Shown piece after piece: positions 16,582-25,707 of a stretch of 64,000 nt of DNA (positions within the stretch are counted from its first letter, which is position 1; each line of letters begins with the position of its first letter). The DNA comes from Paraburkholderia heleia NBRC 101817 (GTDB lineage: Bacteria > Pseudomonadota > Gammaproteobacteria > Burkholderiales > Burkholderiaceae): positions 30,016-94,015 of the forward strand of contig NZ_BBJH01000040.1 in NCBI RefSeq assembly GCF_000739775.1. Reading direction: 5' to 3'. The notes under the pieces were generated by a model, which did no database searches, was not told the DNA's origin, and saw nothing but the letters and a program-made list of their open reading frames with translations. The position numbers and the translations under genes were made by a program.

Positions 16582-19383
16582 ATGCCTGAAGAACTACGCG
16601 TGGAAACGAAGCTACAAAATGAGCTGGAAGGTAAGACCCTGTTGCTGGTCGACGGTTCTAGCTATCTCTATCGGGCCTTCCATGCGATGCCGGATCTGCG
16701 CGGTCCTGACGGCGAACCCACGGGCGCGCTGTACGGCATCATCAACATGCTGCGTCGCATGCGCAAGGACGTTACGGCAGAGTATAGCGCGTGCGTGTTC
16801 GATGCAAAGGGCAAGACGTTCCGCGACGACTGGTACCCCGAGTACAAAGCCAACCGGCCTTCCATGCCCGAGCCGCTCGCTGCACAAATCGAGCCCATTC
16901 ACACGGCTGTGCGCGCGCTCGGCTGGCCGCTCCTGATGATCGAAGGCGTGGAGGCCGACGACGTGATCGGCACGCTCGCGCGCGAGGCCGAGAAGCTCGG
17001 CATGAAGGTCATCGTTTCCACGGGCGACAAGGACCTCGCGCAGCTCGTGACGGACCGCGTCACGCTCATCAACACGATGACGAATGAAACGCTCGATCGC
17101 GAAGGCGTGATCGCGAAGTTCGGCGTGCCGCCGGAGCGCATCGTCGATTATCTCTCGCTCATCGGCGACACCGTCGACAACGTGCCGGGCGTGAACAAGT
17201 GCGGCCCGAAAACGGCGGTGAAGTGGCTCACGCAATACGACTCGCTCGACGGCGTGATCGCCCACGCGGATGAAATCAAGGGTGCCGTGGGCGGCTATTT
17301 GCGCGACGCGCTCGACTTCCTGCCGATGGCGAGAAAGCTCGTCACCGTGGAAACGGCTTGCGATCTCGCGCCGCATCTAGAGTCGATCGAAGCCGCGCTC
17401 GCCACGCGCGCCGAAGCGCGCGAAGAACTGCGCGATATCTTCACGCGACATGGCTTCAAGACCTGGCTGCGCGAAATCACCGAAGCGAGTCAGCAGAGCG
17501 AGACGGTGCCCGCCGCAACCAGAGGCGACGCGCCCGAAAAAGATGCGAACGTGCAGCCTGCGCTGTTCGTCGATGCCCCGCGCCATTACGAAACGATCCA
17601 GACGTGGGACCAATTCACCGCGTGGCTCAGCAGGATCGAAGCCGCCGAACTCACCGCGTTCGACACCGAGACCACGGCGCTCGACCCGATGGTCGCGAAG
17701 CTCGTCGGCATGTCGTTTTCGACGCAACCTGGCGTGGCCGCCTATTTGCCGCTCGCGCATCGCGGCCCGGACGCGCCCGATCAACTGCCGCAGGACGAAG
17801 TCCTCGCGCGCCTGAAGCCCTGGCTCGAAAGCGAGAAGCACAAGAAAGTCGGCCAGCACATGAAGTACGACGAGCAGGTGCTCGCGAACTACGGTATCGA
17901 GCTGAACGGCGTGGAGCACGACACGCTGCTCGAATCGTATGTGCTCGAATCGCATCGCAGCCACGACATGGACAGCCTCGCGCTGCGCCATCTCGGCATC
18001 AAGACGATCAAGTACGAAGAGGTGGCGGGCAAGGGCGCGCAGCAGATCGGCTTCGACGAAGTCTCGCTCGACAAGGCCGCCGAATACGCCGCCGAAGACG
18101 CCGATGTCACGCTGCAACTGCATCGTGCGCTCTACCCGCAGATCGCGCCTGAGAAGGGGCTCGATTACGTCTATCGCCAGATCGAATTGCCCACCTCGCG
18201 CGTGCTGCGCAAGATGGAGCGCAACGGCGTGCTGATCGACACCGAAAGGCTCGAAAAGCAGAGCGCGGAAATTGCCGTGCGGCTCATCGCGCTCGAACAG
18301 GAAGCGTACGCGCTCGCGGGCGGCGAATTCAATCTGGGCTCGCCCAAGCAGATCGGCCAGATCTTCTTCGAGAAGCTGCAGCTGCCGGTCGTGAAGAAGA
18401 CGCCCAGCGGCGCGCCTTCCACCGACGAAGAGGTGCTGCAAAAGCTCGCCGAGGATTATCCGCTGCCCAAGATCCTGCTCGAGCATCGCGGTCTTGCCAA
18501 GCTCAAGTCCACGTACACCGACAAGCTGCCGCGCATGGTGAATGCGCAAACGGGCCGCGTGCACACGAACTATGCGCAGGCCGTGGCGGTCACGGGCCGT
18601 CTGGCGTCGAACGATCCGAATCTGCAGAACATCCCCGTGCGCACCGGCGAAGGCCGGCGCATTCGCGAGGCGTTCATCGCGCCGCCGGGGCACAAGATCG
18701 TTTCCGCCGACTACTCGCAGATCGAACTGCGCATCATGGCCCATATCTCGGGCGACGAGTCGCTGCTCGCGGCGTTCGCACGCGGCGACGACATTCACCG
18801 CGCCACGGCTTCGGAGGTGTTCGGCGTCACGCCGCTCGAAGTGAGCGCGGACCAGCGGCGCATCGCCAAGGTCATCAATTTCGGCCTGATTTACGGCATG
18901 AGCGCGTTCGGGCTCGCATCGAATCTCGGCATCACGCGCGACGCAGCGAAGCTCTATATCGACCGCTATTTCGCCCGCTATCCGGGCGTTGCGCGCTATA
19001 TGGACGAAACCCGCATGGACGCGAAGTCGCGCGGCTATGTGGAGACCGTGTTCGGCCGCCGCCTGTGGCTGCCCGAGATCAACGGCGGCAACGGCCCGCG
19101 CCGCCAGGCCGCCGAGCGCGCCGCCATCAACGCGCCCATGCAGGGCACGGCCGCCGATCTCATCAAGCTGTCCATGGTCGCGGTGCAGAAGTGGCTCGAC
19201 GAACGCAAGATCGGCACGAAGATGATCATGCAGGTGCACGATGAACTCGTGCTCGAGGTGCCGGGCGACGAACTCGCCGAAGTGCGCAAGCGCTTGCCCG
19301 AGCTGATGTGCTCGGTGGCGCAGCTCAAGGTGCCGCTCGTCGCCGAAGTGGGCGTGGGCGAAAACTGGGAGGAGGCGCATTGA
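16582..19383 (+). CDS. polA: DNA polymerase I
   Basis: A 933-residue DNA polymerase I with all three domains. The 5' nuclease (residues 12-290) has VEADDVIGTLA, GDKDLAQLV and GDTVDNVPGV. The 3'-5' exonuclease (about 330-520) has intact acidic residues in FDTETT, HDTLLESY and YAAEDADVT, so proofreading should be active. The polymerase domain has DYSQIELR, the O-helix region VINFGLIYGMSAFG and QVHDELVLEV. The ATG at 16582 (MPEELRVETK) is preferred; a TTG three codons upstream is also in frame. No Shine-Dalgarno sequence is visible, since the upstream bases are the start of the divergent LOG gene. Confidence 0.96.
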   Translation: MPEELRVETKLQNELEGKTLLLVDGSSYLYRAFHAMPDLRGPDGEPTGALYGIINMLRRMRKDVTAEYSACVFDAKGKTFRDDWYPEYKANRPSMPEPLAAQIEPIHTAVRALGWPLLMIEGVEADDVIGTLAREAEKLGMKVIVSTGDKDLAQLVTDRVTLINTMTNETLDREGVIAKFGVPPERIVDYLSLIGDTVDNVPGVNKCGPKTAVKWLTQYDSLDGVIAHADEIKGAVGGYLRDALDFLPMARKLVTVETACDLAPHLESIEAALATRAEAREELRDIFTRHGFKTWLREITEASQQSETVPAATRGDAPEKDANVQPALFVDAPRHYETIQTWDQFTAWLSRIEAAELTAFDTETTALDPMVAKLVGMSFSTQPGVAAYLPLAHRGPDAPDQLPQDEVLARLKPWLESEKHKKVGQHMKYDEQVLANYGIELNGVEHDTLLESYVLESHRSHDMDSLALRHLGIKTIKYEEVAGKGAQQIGFDEVSLDKAAEYAAEDADVTLQLHRALYPQIAPEKGLDYVYRQIELPTSRVLRKMERNGVLIDTERLEKQSAEIAVRLIALEQEAYALAGGEFNLGSPKQIGQIFFEKLQLPVVKKTPSGAPSTDEEVLQKLAEDYPLPKILLEHRGLAKLKSTYTDKLPRMVNAQTGRVHTNYAQAVAVTGRLASNDPNLQNIPVRTGEGRRIREAFIAPPGHKIVSADYSQIELRIMAHISGDESLLAAFARGDDIHRATASEVFGVTPLEVSADQRRIAKVINFGLIYGMSAFGLASNLGITRDAAKLYIDRYFARYPGVARYMDETRMDAKSRGYVETVFGRRLWLPEINGGNGPRRQAAERAAINAPMQGTAADLIKLSMVAVQKWLDERKIGTKMIMQVHDELVLEVPGDELAEVRKRLPELMCSVAQLKVPLVAEVGVGENWEEAH

Positions 19384-19649
19384 AGGCGCATCAAGGTGCT
19401 TAGTGAAGCTGACTAAGTACATACTGAATGCGCAGTGCCGCAAAAGCCGTAACCAGGACGTAATCAGGACGTAACTGCGCGCGCGCGATAAGGCAAGCCT
19501 TGCGTGCGTGATGTCGCGAATGCGCGCCGCAAGGGTTGCCGCCGCGCGCTCCGTCAGCCGACAATGATTTGATCGAAGGCCGGTGCCTCGCACGTCATGT
19601 TGTCGATGTATCGGCCTTTCTATCGCCTTTCGACATGCACGGAGAGTCT

Positions 19650-21026
19650 ATGCATCGCTTTATCGTTGTGGGAGGAGGCGCGGGCGGGCTGGAACTGGCA
19701 ACACGGCTCGGCGATCGTTACGGCGAGGCGCGCGCGAAGCGGGGCAAGCCGCAGGCGGCATCGATCACGCTGGTCGACCGTAATCCGACGCATATCTGGA
19801 AACCGCTCCTGCACGAAGTCGCGGCGGGCAGCATGGATCCGTTCACGCATCAGCTCGAATATCCGGCGCAGGCGCGCTGGCACGGCTTCGAGTTCCAGCA
19901 GGGCGAGCTGACCGGGCTCGACCGCGCGGCGAAGCGCATCACGCTCGGGCGCGTGCTCGACGAAGACGGCGCGGAAATGCTGCCCGAGCGCGTGCTCGAA
20001 TACGACACGCTCGTGCTCGCCATCGGCAGCACGACGCATTTTTTCGGCGTGCCGGGCGCGGCCGAGAATTCCATCGCGCTCGACACCGTCGAGCAGGCCG
20101 AGCGCTTTCGCAAGCGCCTGATCGCCGCGTGCATGCGCGCCGAACATCAGGCTCCCGAAAGAATCGCGGTGGAGGTGACGGCAGACGACCTCGCGCCGGT
20201 CATGAATGCAGGCGCCGAGCCGCGCGTGCAGGTGGCGATCATTGGCGCGGGCGCAACGGGCGTCGAGCTCTCTGCCGAACTGCGCAACACCGCCCAGGTG
20301 CTGTCGGCCTATGGGCTGCACAAGCTCGATCCGCGCCACGATGTGGGCATCGTGCTGATCGAGGCGGGTCCGCGCATCCTGCCCGCGCTGCCCGAACGCG
20401 TGTCTTCGGCGACGGGCGAATTGCTGAACAAGCTCGGCGTGAAGCTGCTGACGAGCGAACGCGTGATCGAAGTGGCGCCTGGCGTCGTGCGCACCGCGAG
20501 CGGCAAGAACCTGCGCGCGGACCTCACGGTCTGGGCGGCGGGCATCACTGCGCCGGCTGTGCTCTCGCGGCTCGACGGCCTCACCGTGAACAAGCTCGGC
20601 CAGCTGATCGTGCGCCGTACGCTGCAAACGGAACTCGACGACAACATCTTCGCGCTCGGCGACTGCGCGGCCTGCGAATGGCCGGGCCACGAGCGCGGTG
20701 TGCCGCCGCGCGCGCAGGCCGCCCACCAGCAGGCCACTTTTCTGTTCAAGTCACTCGGGAATCTGCTCGCCGGCAAGCCGCTGGAGGAGTTCACCTATCG
20801 CGACTTCGGCTCACTGGTGTCGCTCGGCCACTTCAGCGCGGTCGGCAATCTGATGGGCGGGCTGATCGGCGGGAATATGTTGATCGAAGGGTTGTTTGCC
20901 CGTTTCATGTACATGTCGCTGTACCGGCTGCACATCGCGGCGCTGCATGGCTACGCGCGCATGGTGCTCGACACCTTCGCGCACTGGCTGCGCCGCACGA
21001 CGCTGCCGCGCGTGAAGCTGCACTGA
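19650..21026 (+). CDS. NAD(P)/FAD-dependent oxidoreductase (type II NADH dehydrogenase-like)
   Basis: A 458-residue flavoprotein with NDH-2 architecture. The N-terminal FAD-binding motif VVGGGAGGLELATRL is followed by a second Rossmann motif AIIGAGATGVELSAELRN for NAD(P)H, and a later LGDCAACEW binds the flavin. The C-terminal 90 residues have a hydrophobic/amphipathic segment consistent with membrane association. The ATG at 19650 follows GGAGAG (19641-19646). NDH-2 enzymes feed electrons from NADH to quinone without pumping protons. Stand-alone gene 266 bp after polA. Confidence 0.88.
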   Translation: MHRFIVVGGGAGGLELATRLGDRYGEARAKRGKPQAASITLVDRNPTHIWKPLLHEVAAGSMDPFTHQLEYPAQARWHGFEFQQGELTGLDRAAKRITLGRVLDEDGAEMLPERVLEYDTLVLAIGSTTHFFGVPGAAENSIALDTVEQAERFRKRLIAACMRAEHQAPERIAVEVTADDLAPVMNAGAEPRVQVAIIGAGATGVELSAELRNTAQVLSAYGLHKLDPRHDVGIVLIEAGPRILPALPERVSSATGELLNKLGVKLLTSERVIEVAPGVVRTASGKNLRADLTVWAAGITAPAVLSRLDGLTVNKLGQLIVRRTLQTELDDNIFALGDCAACEWPGHERGVPPRAQAAHQQATFLFKSLGNLLAGKPLEEFTYRDFGSLVSLGHFSAVGNLMGGLIGGNMLIEGLFARFMYMSLYRLHIAALHGYARMVLDTFAHWLRRTTLPRVKLH

Positions 21027-21108
21027 GCGGCCGCATCGAGCGGCGCTTGCGTCCGGGGCGCGGCGTTATTCTGCCTGTTTCCGCTGTTTGACCTCCAAGG
21101 AGCGCTGC

Positions 21109-21981
21109 ATGCTGAAACCCGAAGTCGATAGCCTCGTCCCGCACGTGCCGTTCAACCGGCGTACCTTCATCAAGGCGGCGCTCGGCAGCGGATTCGCCGC
21201 CGCCGTGCTGCCCGTTTCCGCGCAAACCATCCACACCGACAGCGAGGGTCTCGAAGCCGGCGAGATCGGCTTCCAGTCGGGCGGCACGCTCATTCCGGCG
21301 TATCGCGCCCAGCCGCGCGGCAAGACGCACTTGCCGGTCGTCATCGTGATTCACGAGATCTTCGGCGTGCACGAGCATATCGCCGACGTGTGCCGCCGCT
21401 TCGCGAAGCTCGGCTATCTCGCCATCGCGCCGGACTTCTTCGTGCGCCAGGGCGATGCGTCCGTGTACCCGACAATTCAGCAGATCAACGACAACATCGC
21501 GAGCAAGGTGCCCGACGCCCAGGTGATGGGCGACATCGACGCGGCCGTTGCCTGGGCAGGCGAGCATGGCGGCGACACGAAGCGCGTGGGCGTGAACGGC
21601 TTTTGCTGGGGCGGGCGCTATGCGTGGCTCTATGCGGAGCACAACCCGCACATCAAGGCGGCGGTGGTGTGGTATGGGCGCGTGGCGGGCCCGCACACGG
21701 CGAACGCGCCGAGCAATCCGCTCGATCTCGCGAACACGCTGCAGGTGCCGGTGCTTGCCATGTACGGCTTGCAGGACACGAGCATTCCGCAGGACACGCT
21801 CGAGCAGATGAAGGCCGCCATCGCGCAAGGTCCGCAGGGTGGACGCAGCTCGCAGATCGTCGTGTACAACGACGCGGGCCACGCGTTCTTCGCGGACTAC
21901 CGCCCGAGCTATCGCAAGGCCGATGCGCAAGACGGCTGGAAGCGCGCCATTGCGTGGTTCAAGGAGCACGGCGTGGTGTGA
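21109..21981 (+). CDS. Dienelactone hydrolase family protein, Tat-exported
   Basis: A 290-residue alpha/beta hydrolase of the dienelactone hydrolase family. The N-terminus carries a twin-arginine signal (NRRTFIKAALGSGFAAAVLP), so it is probably exported folded. The catalytic triad is visible as Cys in VNGFCWGGRYAWL, Asp in YGLQDTSIPQD and His in DAGHAFFADY. The ATG at 21109 is set by AAGGAG at 21097-21102. Substrate is unknown; the family includes carboxymethylenebutenolidase and many uncharacterised exported members. Confidence 0.9.
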   Translation: MLKPEVDSLVPHVPFNRRTFIKAALGSGFAAAVLPVSAQTIHTDSEGLEAGEIGFQSGGTLIPAYRAQPRGKTHLPVVIVIHEIFGVHEHIADVCRRFAKLGYLAIAPDFFVRQGDASVYPTIQQINDNIASKVPDAQVMGDIDAAVAWAGEHGGDTKRVGVNGFCWGGRYAWLYAEHNPHIKAAVVWYGRVAGPHTANAPSNPLDLANTLQVPVLAMYGLQDTSIPQDTLEQMKAAIAQGPQGGRSSQIVVYNDAGHAFFADYRPSYRKADAQDGWKRAIAWFKEHGVV

Positions 21982-22008
21982 CGCCGTGCCCCGTTCCGGG
22001 CTCCCGGC

Positions 22009-22878
22009 TTAGGGATTGGGACCCGTCGCGACCGGCCGTGAAGGATCGGCGCTCCACTCGCTCCACGAACCGGGGTAGAGCGCCGCGCCGTGCAGGCCGG
22101 CAATCTCCATCGCGAGCGCATTGTGGCAGGCGGTCACGCCCGAGCCGCATTGCAGGACCACGTGTTCGGGCGTGATGCCCGGCAGCACCGTCATGAAATC
22201 CTCGCGCAGCGCATGCGCCGACTTGAAGCGGCCGTCCGGCGCGAGATTGTCCTGATAAAACCGGTTGCGTGCGCCAGGAATATGGCCGCCCACCGGATCG
22301 ATCGTTTCGTTCTCGCCGCGGTAGCGGTCGGCGGCGCGCGCGTCGACGACCGTGAGTTCGTGCGTGGCGAGATTGCGGACGACGGCCTGCGCGTCCACCG
22401 TCACCTGGAGCGGCGCGCCGGCCTTGAAGGTGCCGCGCGCGGGCGTGGGCACGTCGCGCACGAGCGGCAAGCCTGCGGCTTCCCACGCATTGAGGCCGCC
22501 GTCGAGCACGGCCACCGAGTCGTGGCCGAGCCAGCGTAACAGCCACCACAGGCGCGCGGCGTAGGCGCCGCCTTGCGCGTCGTAGGCCACGACCTGCTGG
22601 CCTTCGTTGAGCCCGCGCAGCAAGAGCGTGGCGACGAGCGCCGAGCGGTCGGGCAGCGGATGGCGGCCGTTCTTGCCCGTCTTCGGGCCCGAGAGGTCGC
22701 GGTCCAGATGCAGGTATTGGGCGCCGGGCAGATGGCCGAGCGCATAGGCGTTCTCGCCCGCGGCGGGGTTGGCGAGATCGAAGCGGCAGTCGAAGACCAG
22801 CACGCTGCCCGGCGCGGCGGTCAGGCGTTCGTGCAGATTGGCGGCCGAGATCAGCGTGGTGTGATGCGTGTGGGGCAT
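22009..22878 (-). CDS. Sulfurtransferase (thiosulfate/3-mercaptopyruvate type)
   Basis: A 289-residue two-domain rhodanese. The N-terminal rhodanese domain is inactive-type, ending with the CH2-like DGGLNAW. The C-terminal domain has the active-site loop CGSGVTA with the catalytic Cys. The CGSGVTA loop is typical of 3-mercaptopyruvate sulfurtransferases (SseA); classical thiosulfate enzymes more often have CRKGVTA. It transfers sulfur to cyanide or thiol acceptors in the cytoplasm. Single gene, convergent with the dienelactone hydrolase gene. Confidence 0.9.
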   Translation of the reverse strand: MPHTHHTTLISAANLHERLTAAPGSVLVFDCRFDLANPAAGENAYALGHLPGAQYLHLDRDLSGPKTGKNGRHPLPDRSALVATLLLRGLNEGQQVVAYDAQGGAYAARLWWLLRWLGHDSVAVLDGGLNAWEAAGLPLVRDVPTPARGTFKAGAPLQVTVDAQAVVRNLATHELTVVDARAADRYRGENETIDPVGGHIPGARNRFYQDNLAPDGRFKSAHALREDFMTVLPGITPEHVVLQCGSGVTACHNALAMEIAGLHGAALYPGSWSEWSADPSRPVATGPNP

Positions 22879-22944
22879 GACGGCTCCTTGAATCGTGCAA
22901 GGCCGCCATCTCTGGCTATGCGACGGCCCGGTGCCGTCAGTCTA

Positions 22945-22973
22945 AACAAAAAGACGGGCCGGGGCCCGTCTTT
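22945..22973 (-). terminator. Rho-independent terminator of the Rieske oxygenase gene
   Basis: On the minus strand an 11-bp stem (AAAGACGGGCC / GGCCCGTCTTT) with a two-base loop is followed by TTGTTT. It lies 45 bp after the stop codon of the Rieske gene. Confidence 0.8.
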
Positions 22974-23017
22974 CGGTGATGCGTTCGAGATGCCCGAGGC
23001 TCGCGCCTGGCCGCGCG

Positions 23018-24124
23018 TCAGATCGGTCCCAGCTCACGGCGCAGGAACTCGTGGAAGTGCTGCATGCCGTCTTCCATCGGGCTCTGGTACGGCCCCACCT
23101 CGGAAACGCCGCGCTCGAAGAGCGCACGGCGGCCGGCGTCCATGCGCTCGGCAATCTCGTCGTCTTCGATGGCGGTTTCCATATAGGCGGCGCGCTCGGC
23201 CTCGACGAACTCGCGCTCGAACAGCGTGATTTCCTCGGGGTAATAGAACTCGACGACGTTCGTCGTTTTCTGCGTGCCCTGCGGGATGAGCCACGAGACC
23301 ACGAGCACGTGCGGATACCACTCGATCATGAGATTCGGGTAGTACACCATCCAGATCGCGCCGAACTCGGGCGGCACGCCGTTGCGAAAACGCAGGACCT
23401 CGTCGTGCCACTTGCGGTACGTCGGGCTGCCCGGCTTGCCGAGGCGGTTGTGCACGCCGACCGTCTGCACGCTATACCACTCGCCGAACTCCCACTGGAG
23501 GTCGTCGCACGACACGAAGTTGCCGAGGCCCGGGTGGAACGGCACGACGTGATAGTCTTCCAGATAGACCTCGATGAAGGTCTTCCAGTTGTAGTTGCAC
23601 TCGTGAACCTCGACGTGATCGAACATGTAGTCCGTAAAATCGAGGTGTTTCGCCGGCCCGAGGCGCGCGAGATCGCGCGCGACGTCGCGGCCCGCGGATT
23701 CGAACAGCAGCCCGTTCCACTTCTGGAGCGGCGAGCTGTTCAGGTTCAGACACGGCTTGTCCGCGAAGTGCGGTGCGCCGAGCAGTTCGCCCTTGAGGTC
23801 ATAGGTCCAGCGATGCAACGGACATACAATGTTGTCTGCCGTGCCGCGACCGTTTAGCATGATGGCCTGGCGATGCCGGCACACGTTCGAGAGCAGCTCG
23901 ATGTCGTTGCTCTTGTTGCGAACGAGCACGCGGCCTTCTTTCTCGCCGGGCAGCGCAAAATAGTTTCCCGCCTCGGGCACCATGAGTTCGTGCCCGACGT
24001 AGCGGGGACCCTTCTGGAAAAGCGTGTCGATTTCGCGCTTGAGTAGCGCTTCGTCAAAATAAGCGGTGACTGGCAGCTGGCTGTGGATAGACTTCAGCTG
24101 CAATGCATTGCTCAGATTGGACAT
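23018..24124 (-). CDS. Rieske [2Fe-2S] aromatic ring-hydroxylating oxygenase, alpha subunit
   Basis: A 368-residue ring-hydroxylating oxygenase large subunit. The Rieske cluster ligands are in NVCRHRQAIM and IVCPLHRWTYD (CxH...CxxH). The mononuclear iron site is in EVYLEDYHVVPFHPG, and the bridging Asp region is FEFGEWY-like (LQWEFGEWYS). Start ATG 24124 is supported by GGGAG 7 bases upstream. It is shorter than classical dioxygenase alpha subunits (about 450) and resembles single-gene oxygenases/demethylases. No ferredoxin, reductase or small subunit is adjacent, so electron partners must be encoded elsewhere. Substrate unknown. Confidence 0.88.
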   Translation of the reverse strand: MSNLSNALQLKSIHSQLPVTAYFDEALLKREIDTLFQKGPRYVGHELMVPEAGNYFALPGEKEGRVLVRNKSNDIELLSNVCRHRQAIMLNGRGTADNIVCPLHRWTYDLKGELLGAPHFADKPCLNLNSSPLQKWNGLLFESAGRDVARDLARLGPAKHLDFTDYMFDHVEVHECNYNWKTFIEVYLEDYHVVPFHPGLGNFVSCDDLQWEFGEWYSVQTVGVHNRLGKPGSPTYRKWHDEVLRFRNGVPPEFGAIWMVYYPNLMIEWYPHVLVVSWLIPQGTQKTTNVVEFYYPEEITLFEREFVEAERAAYMETAIEDDEIAERMDAGRRALFERGVSEVGPYQSPMEDGMQHFHEFLRRELGPI

Positions 24125-24431
24125 TCCCACTCCCGATGAAGACGTGAAAGCAGTGAACAACCCAACCATCGAAGATTCGATTTAGGGAGCCGGCGATTAT
24201 ACCCGGTTACCCCGTCGTGGGGTAGCTAAGTGACTGATTTTTGCCAAAATTACAGCGGAAAGACGGCAGGAATCCAGGAAATATGAGACAAATGCACGGG
24301 TAATCGGGCCTGCTGGAACCGATTTGTACTGGCCCCGAGCGTGTGGTCGAGAGGGCACACAAGCCGGCGAGCGGGTCGAAAAGGGCCTTTTGCCGTAGAA
24401 TGTCCGCCTTGTTTCATTCTGGCGACGACTC

Positions 24432-24746
24432 ATGGCGAAATCCGCAACGAAAGACCGCGCTGGCGCGGGCGAAAGCGCAGCCGGGCTGGCCGAGGGCGAA
24501 GCCCTGCCCGAGAGCTACGAGGCGGCGCTCGCGGAGCTCGACGGGCTCGTTGCGCGCATGGAAGGCGGCAGCCTGAGCCTGGAAGAATCGCTTGCAGCCT
24601 ACCGCCGCGGCGCGGCGCTCGTGCGCTTCTGCCAGCAGCAGCTCGAAAAGGTTGAACAACAGGTGCGCGTGCTCGACGGCGAGACGCTGCGGCCCGTGCC
24701 TCTCAATACGACAGACTCCGCAGCGGGCGGAGACGACGATCTATGA
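24432..24746 (+). CDS. xseB: Exodeoxyribonuclease VII small subunit
   Basis: A 104-residue XseB. The conserved core is SYEAALAELDGLVARMEGGS and LSLEESLAAYRRGAALVRFC, the helical hairpin that coats the XseA subunit. Ala/Glu-rich N- and C-terminal tails make it slightly longer than the E. coli protein (about 80). Its stop overlaps the ispA start (ATGA at 24743-24746), the usual xseB-ispA-dxs operon order. XseA is encoded elsewhere. Confidence 0.95.
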   Translation: MAKSATKDRAGAGESAAGLAEGEALPESYEAALAELDGLVARMEGGSLSLEESLAAYRRGAALVRFCQQQLEKVEQQVRVLDGETLRPVPLNTTDSAAGGDDDL

Positions 24747-25624
24747 CATTTGACCAATGGACCCGGCAGGTACTCGACCGGGTCGAAAGCGCGCTCGATC
24801 ACTATTTGCCGGCTGCCGACGTGCTGCCGGCGCCCCTGCACGACGCCATGCGTTATGCCGTGATGGGCGGCGGCAAGCGGGTGCGTCCGCTTCTGTGCCA
24901 CGCGGCGGGCGAACTCACGGACGCCACGCCGGAAGCGCTCGACGCGGCGGCCTGCGCGCTCGAAATGATCCATGTGTACTCGCTCGTGCACGACGACATG
25001 CCGTGCATGGACGACGACGACATGCGTCGCGGCAAACCCACCGTACACGTCAAATATGACGAACCGACGGCGCTGCTGGTGGGCGACGCGCTGCAGTCGC
25101 AAGCCTTCATCACGCTGACCTCCGATGTGCTCGATGCCCGGCACCAGGCTTCGCTCGTGCGCGAACTCGCGCTGGCCAGCGGCTCGATCGGCATGGCCGG
25201 CGGCCAGGCCATCGACCTCGCGAGCGTAGGCCATTCGCTCACCCGCGAGCAGCTCGAAACGATGCACCGCCTGAAGACCGGCGCGCTCTTGCGCGCCGCG
25301 GTCCGCATGGGCGCGCTGGCGGGCGAAACGCCCTCGGCGGAAAGCCTCGCCGCGCTCGACAGGTACGCGGCGGCCGTGGGCCTCGCTTTTCAGGTGGTGG
25401 ACGACATTCTCGACGTCACCGCCGACTCCGCAACGCTCGGCAAGACCGCGGGCAAGGACGCGAAGGACGGCAAGCCGACCTACGTGTCGATTATCGGTCT
25501 TGATGCCTCGCGTGCGCTCGCGCAGCAGTTGCGCGCCGACGCGCACGCGGCGCTCGAACCGTTCGGTGCGCGCGCTCAGCGCCTCGCCGAACTCGCTGAC
25601 CTGGTGGTGAACCGGGTGAGCTGA
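24743..25624 (+). CDS. ispA: Polyprenyl (farnesyl/geranyl) diphosphate synthase
   Basis: A 293-residue trans-isoprenyl diphosphate synthase. First Asp-rich motif DDMPCMDDDDMRRG and second Asp-rich motif DDILD, both intact, bind the Mg-diphosphate groups; GGGKRVRP is the IPP-binding loop. Length and operon position (after xseB, before dxs) indicate farnesyl diphosphate synthase, which makes the C15 precursor of quinones and undecaprenyl phosphate. Translationally coupled to xseB by a 4-base overlap. Confidence 0.94.
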   Translation: MTFDQWTRQVLDRVESALDHYLPAADVLPAPLHDAMRYAVMGGGKRVRPLLCHAAGELTDATPEALDAAACALEMIHVYSLVHDDMPCMDDDDMRRGKPTVHVKYDEPTALLVGDALQSQAFITLTSDVLDARHQASLVRELALASGSIGMAGGQAIDLASVGHSLTREQLETMHRLKTGALLRAAVRMGALAGETPSAESLAALDRYAAAVGLAFQVVDDILDVTADSATLGKTAGKDAKDGKPTYVSIIGLDASRALAQQLRADAHAALEPFGARAQRLAELADLVVNRVS

Positions 25625-25707
25625 CCGCGCAACCCGCCCACGCGCATGAAACGGAAGTCATGTGCAAAAAAGTGCGGGAGCGCCAGTTTTCCTACAATGG
25701 AACGACG

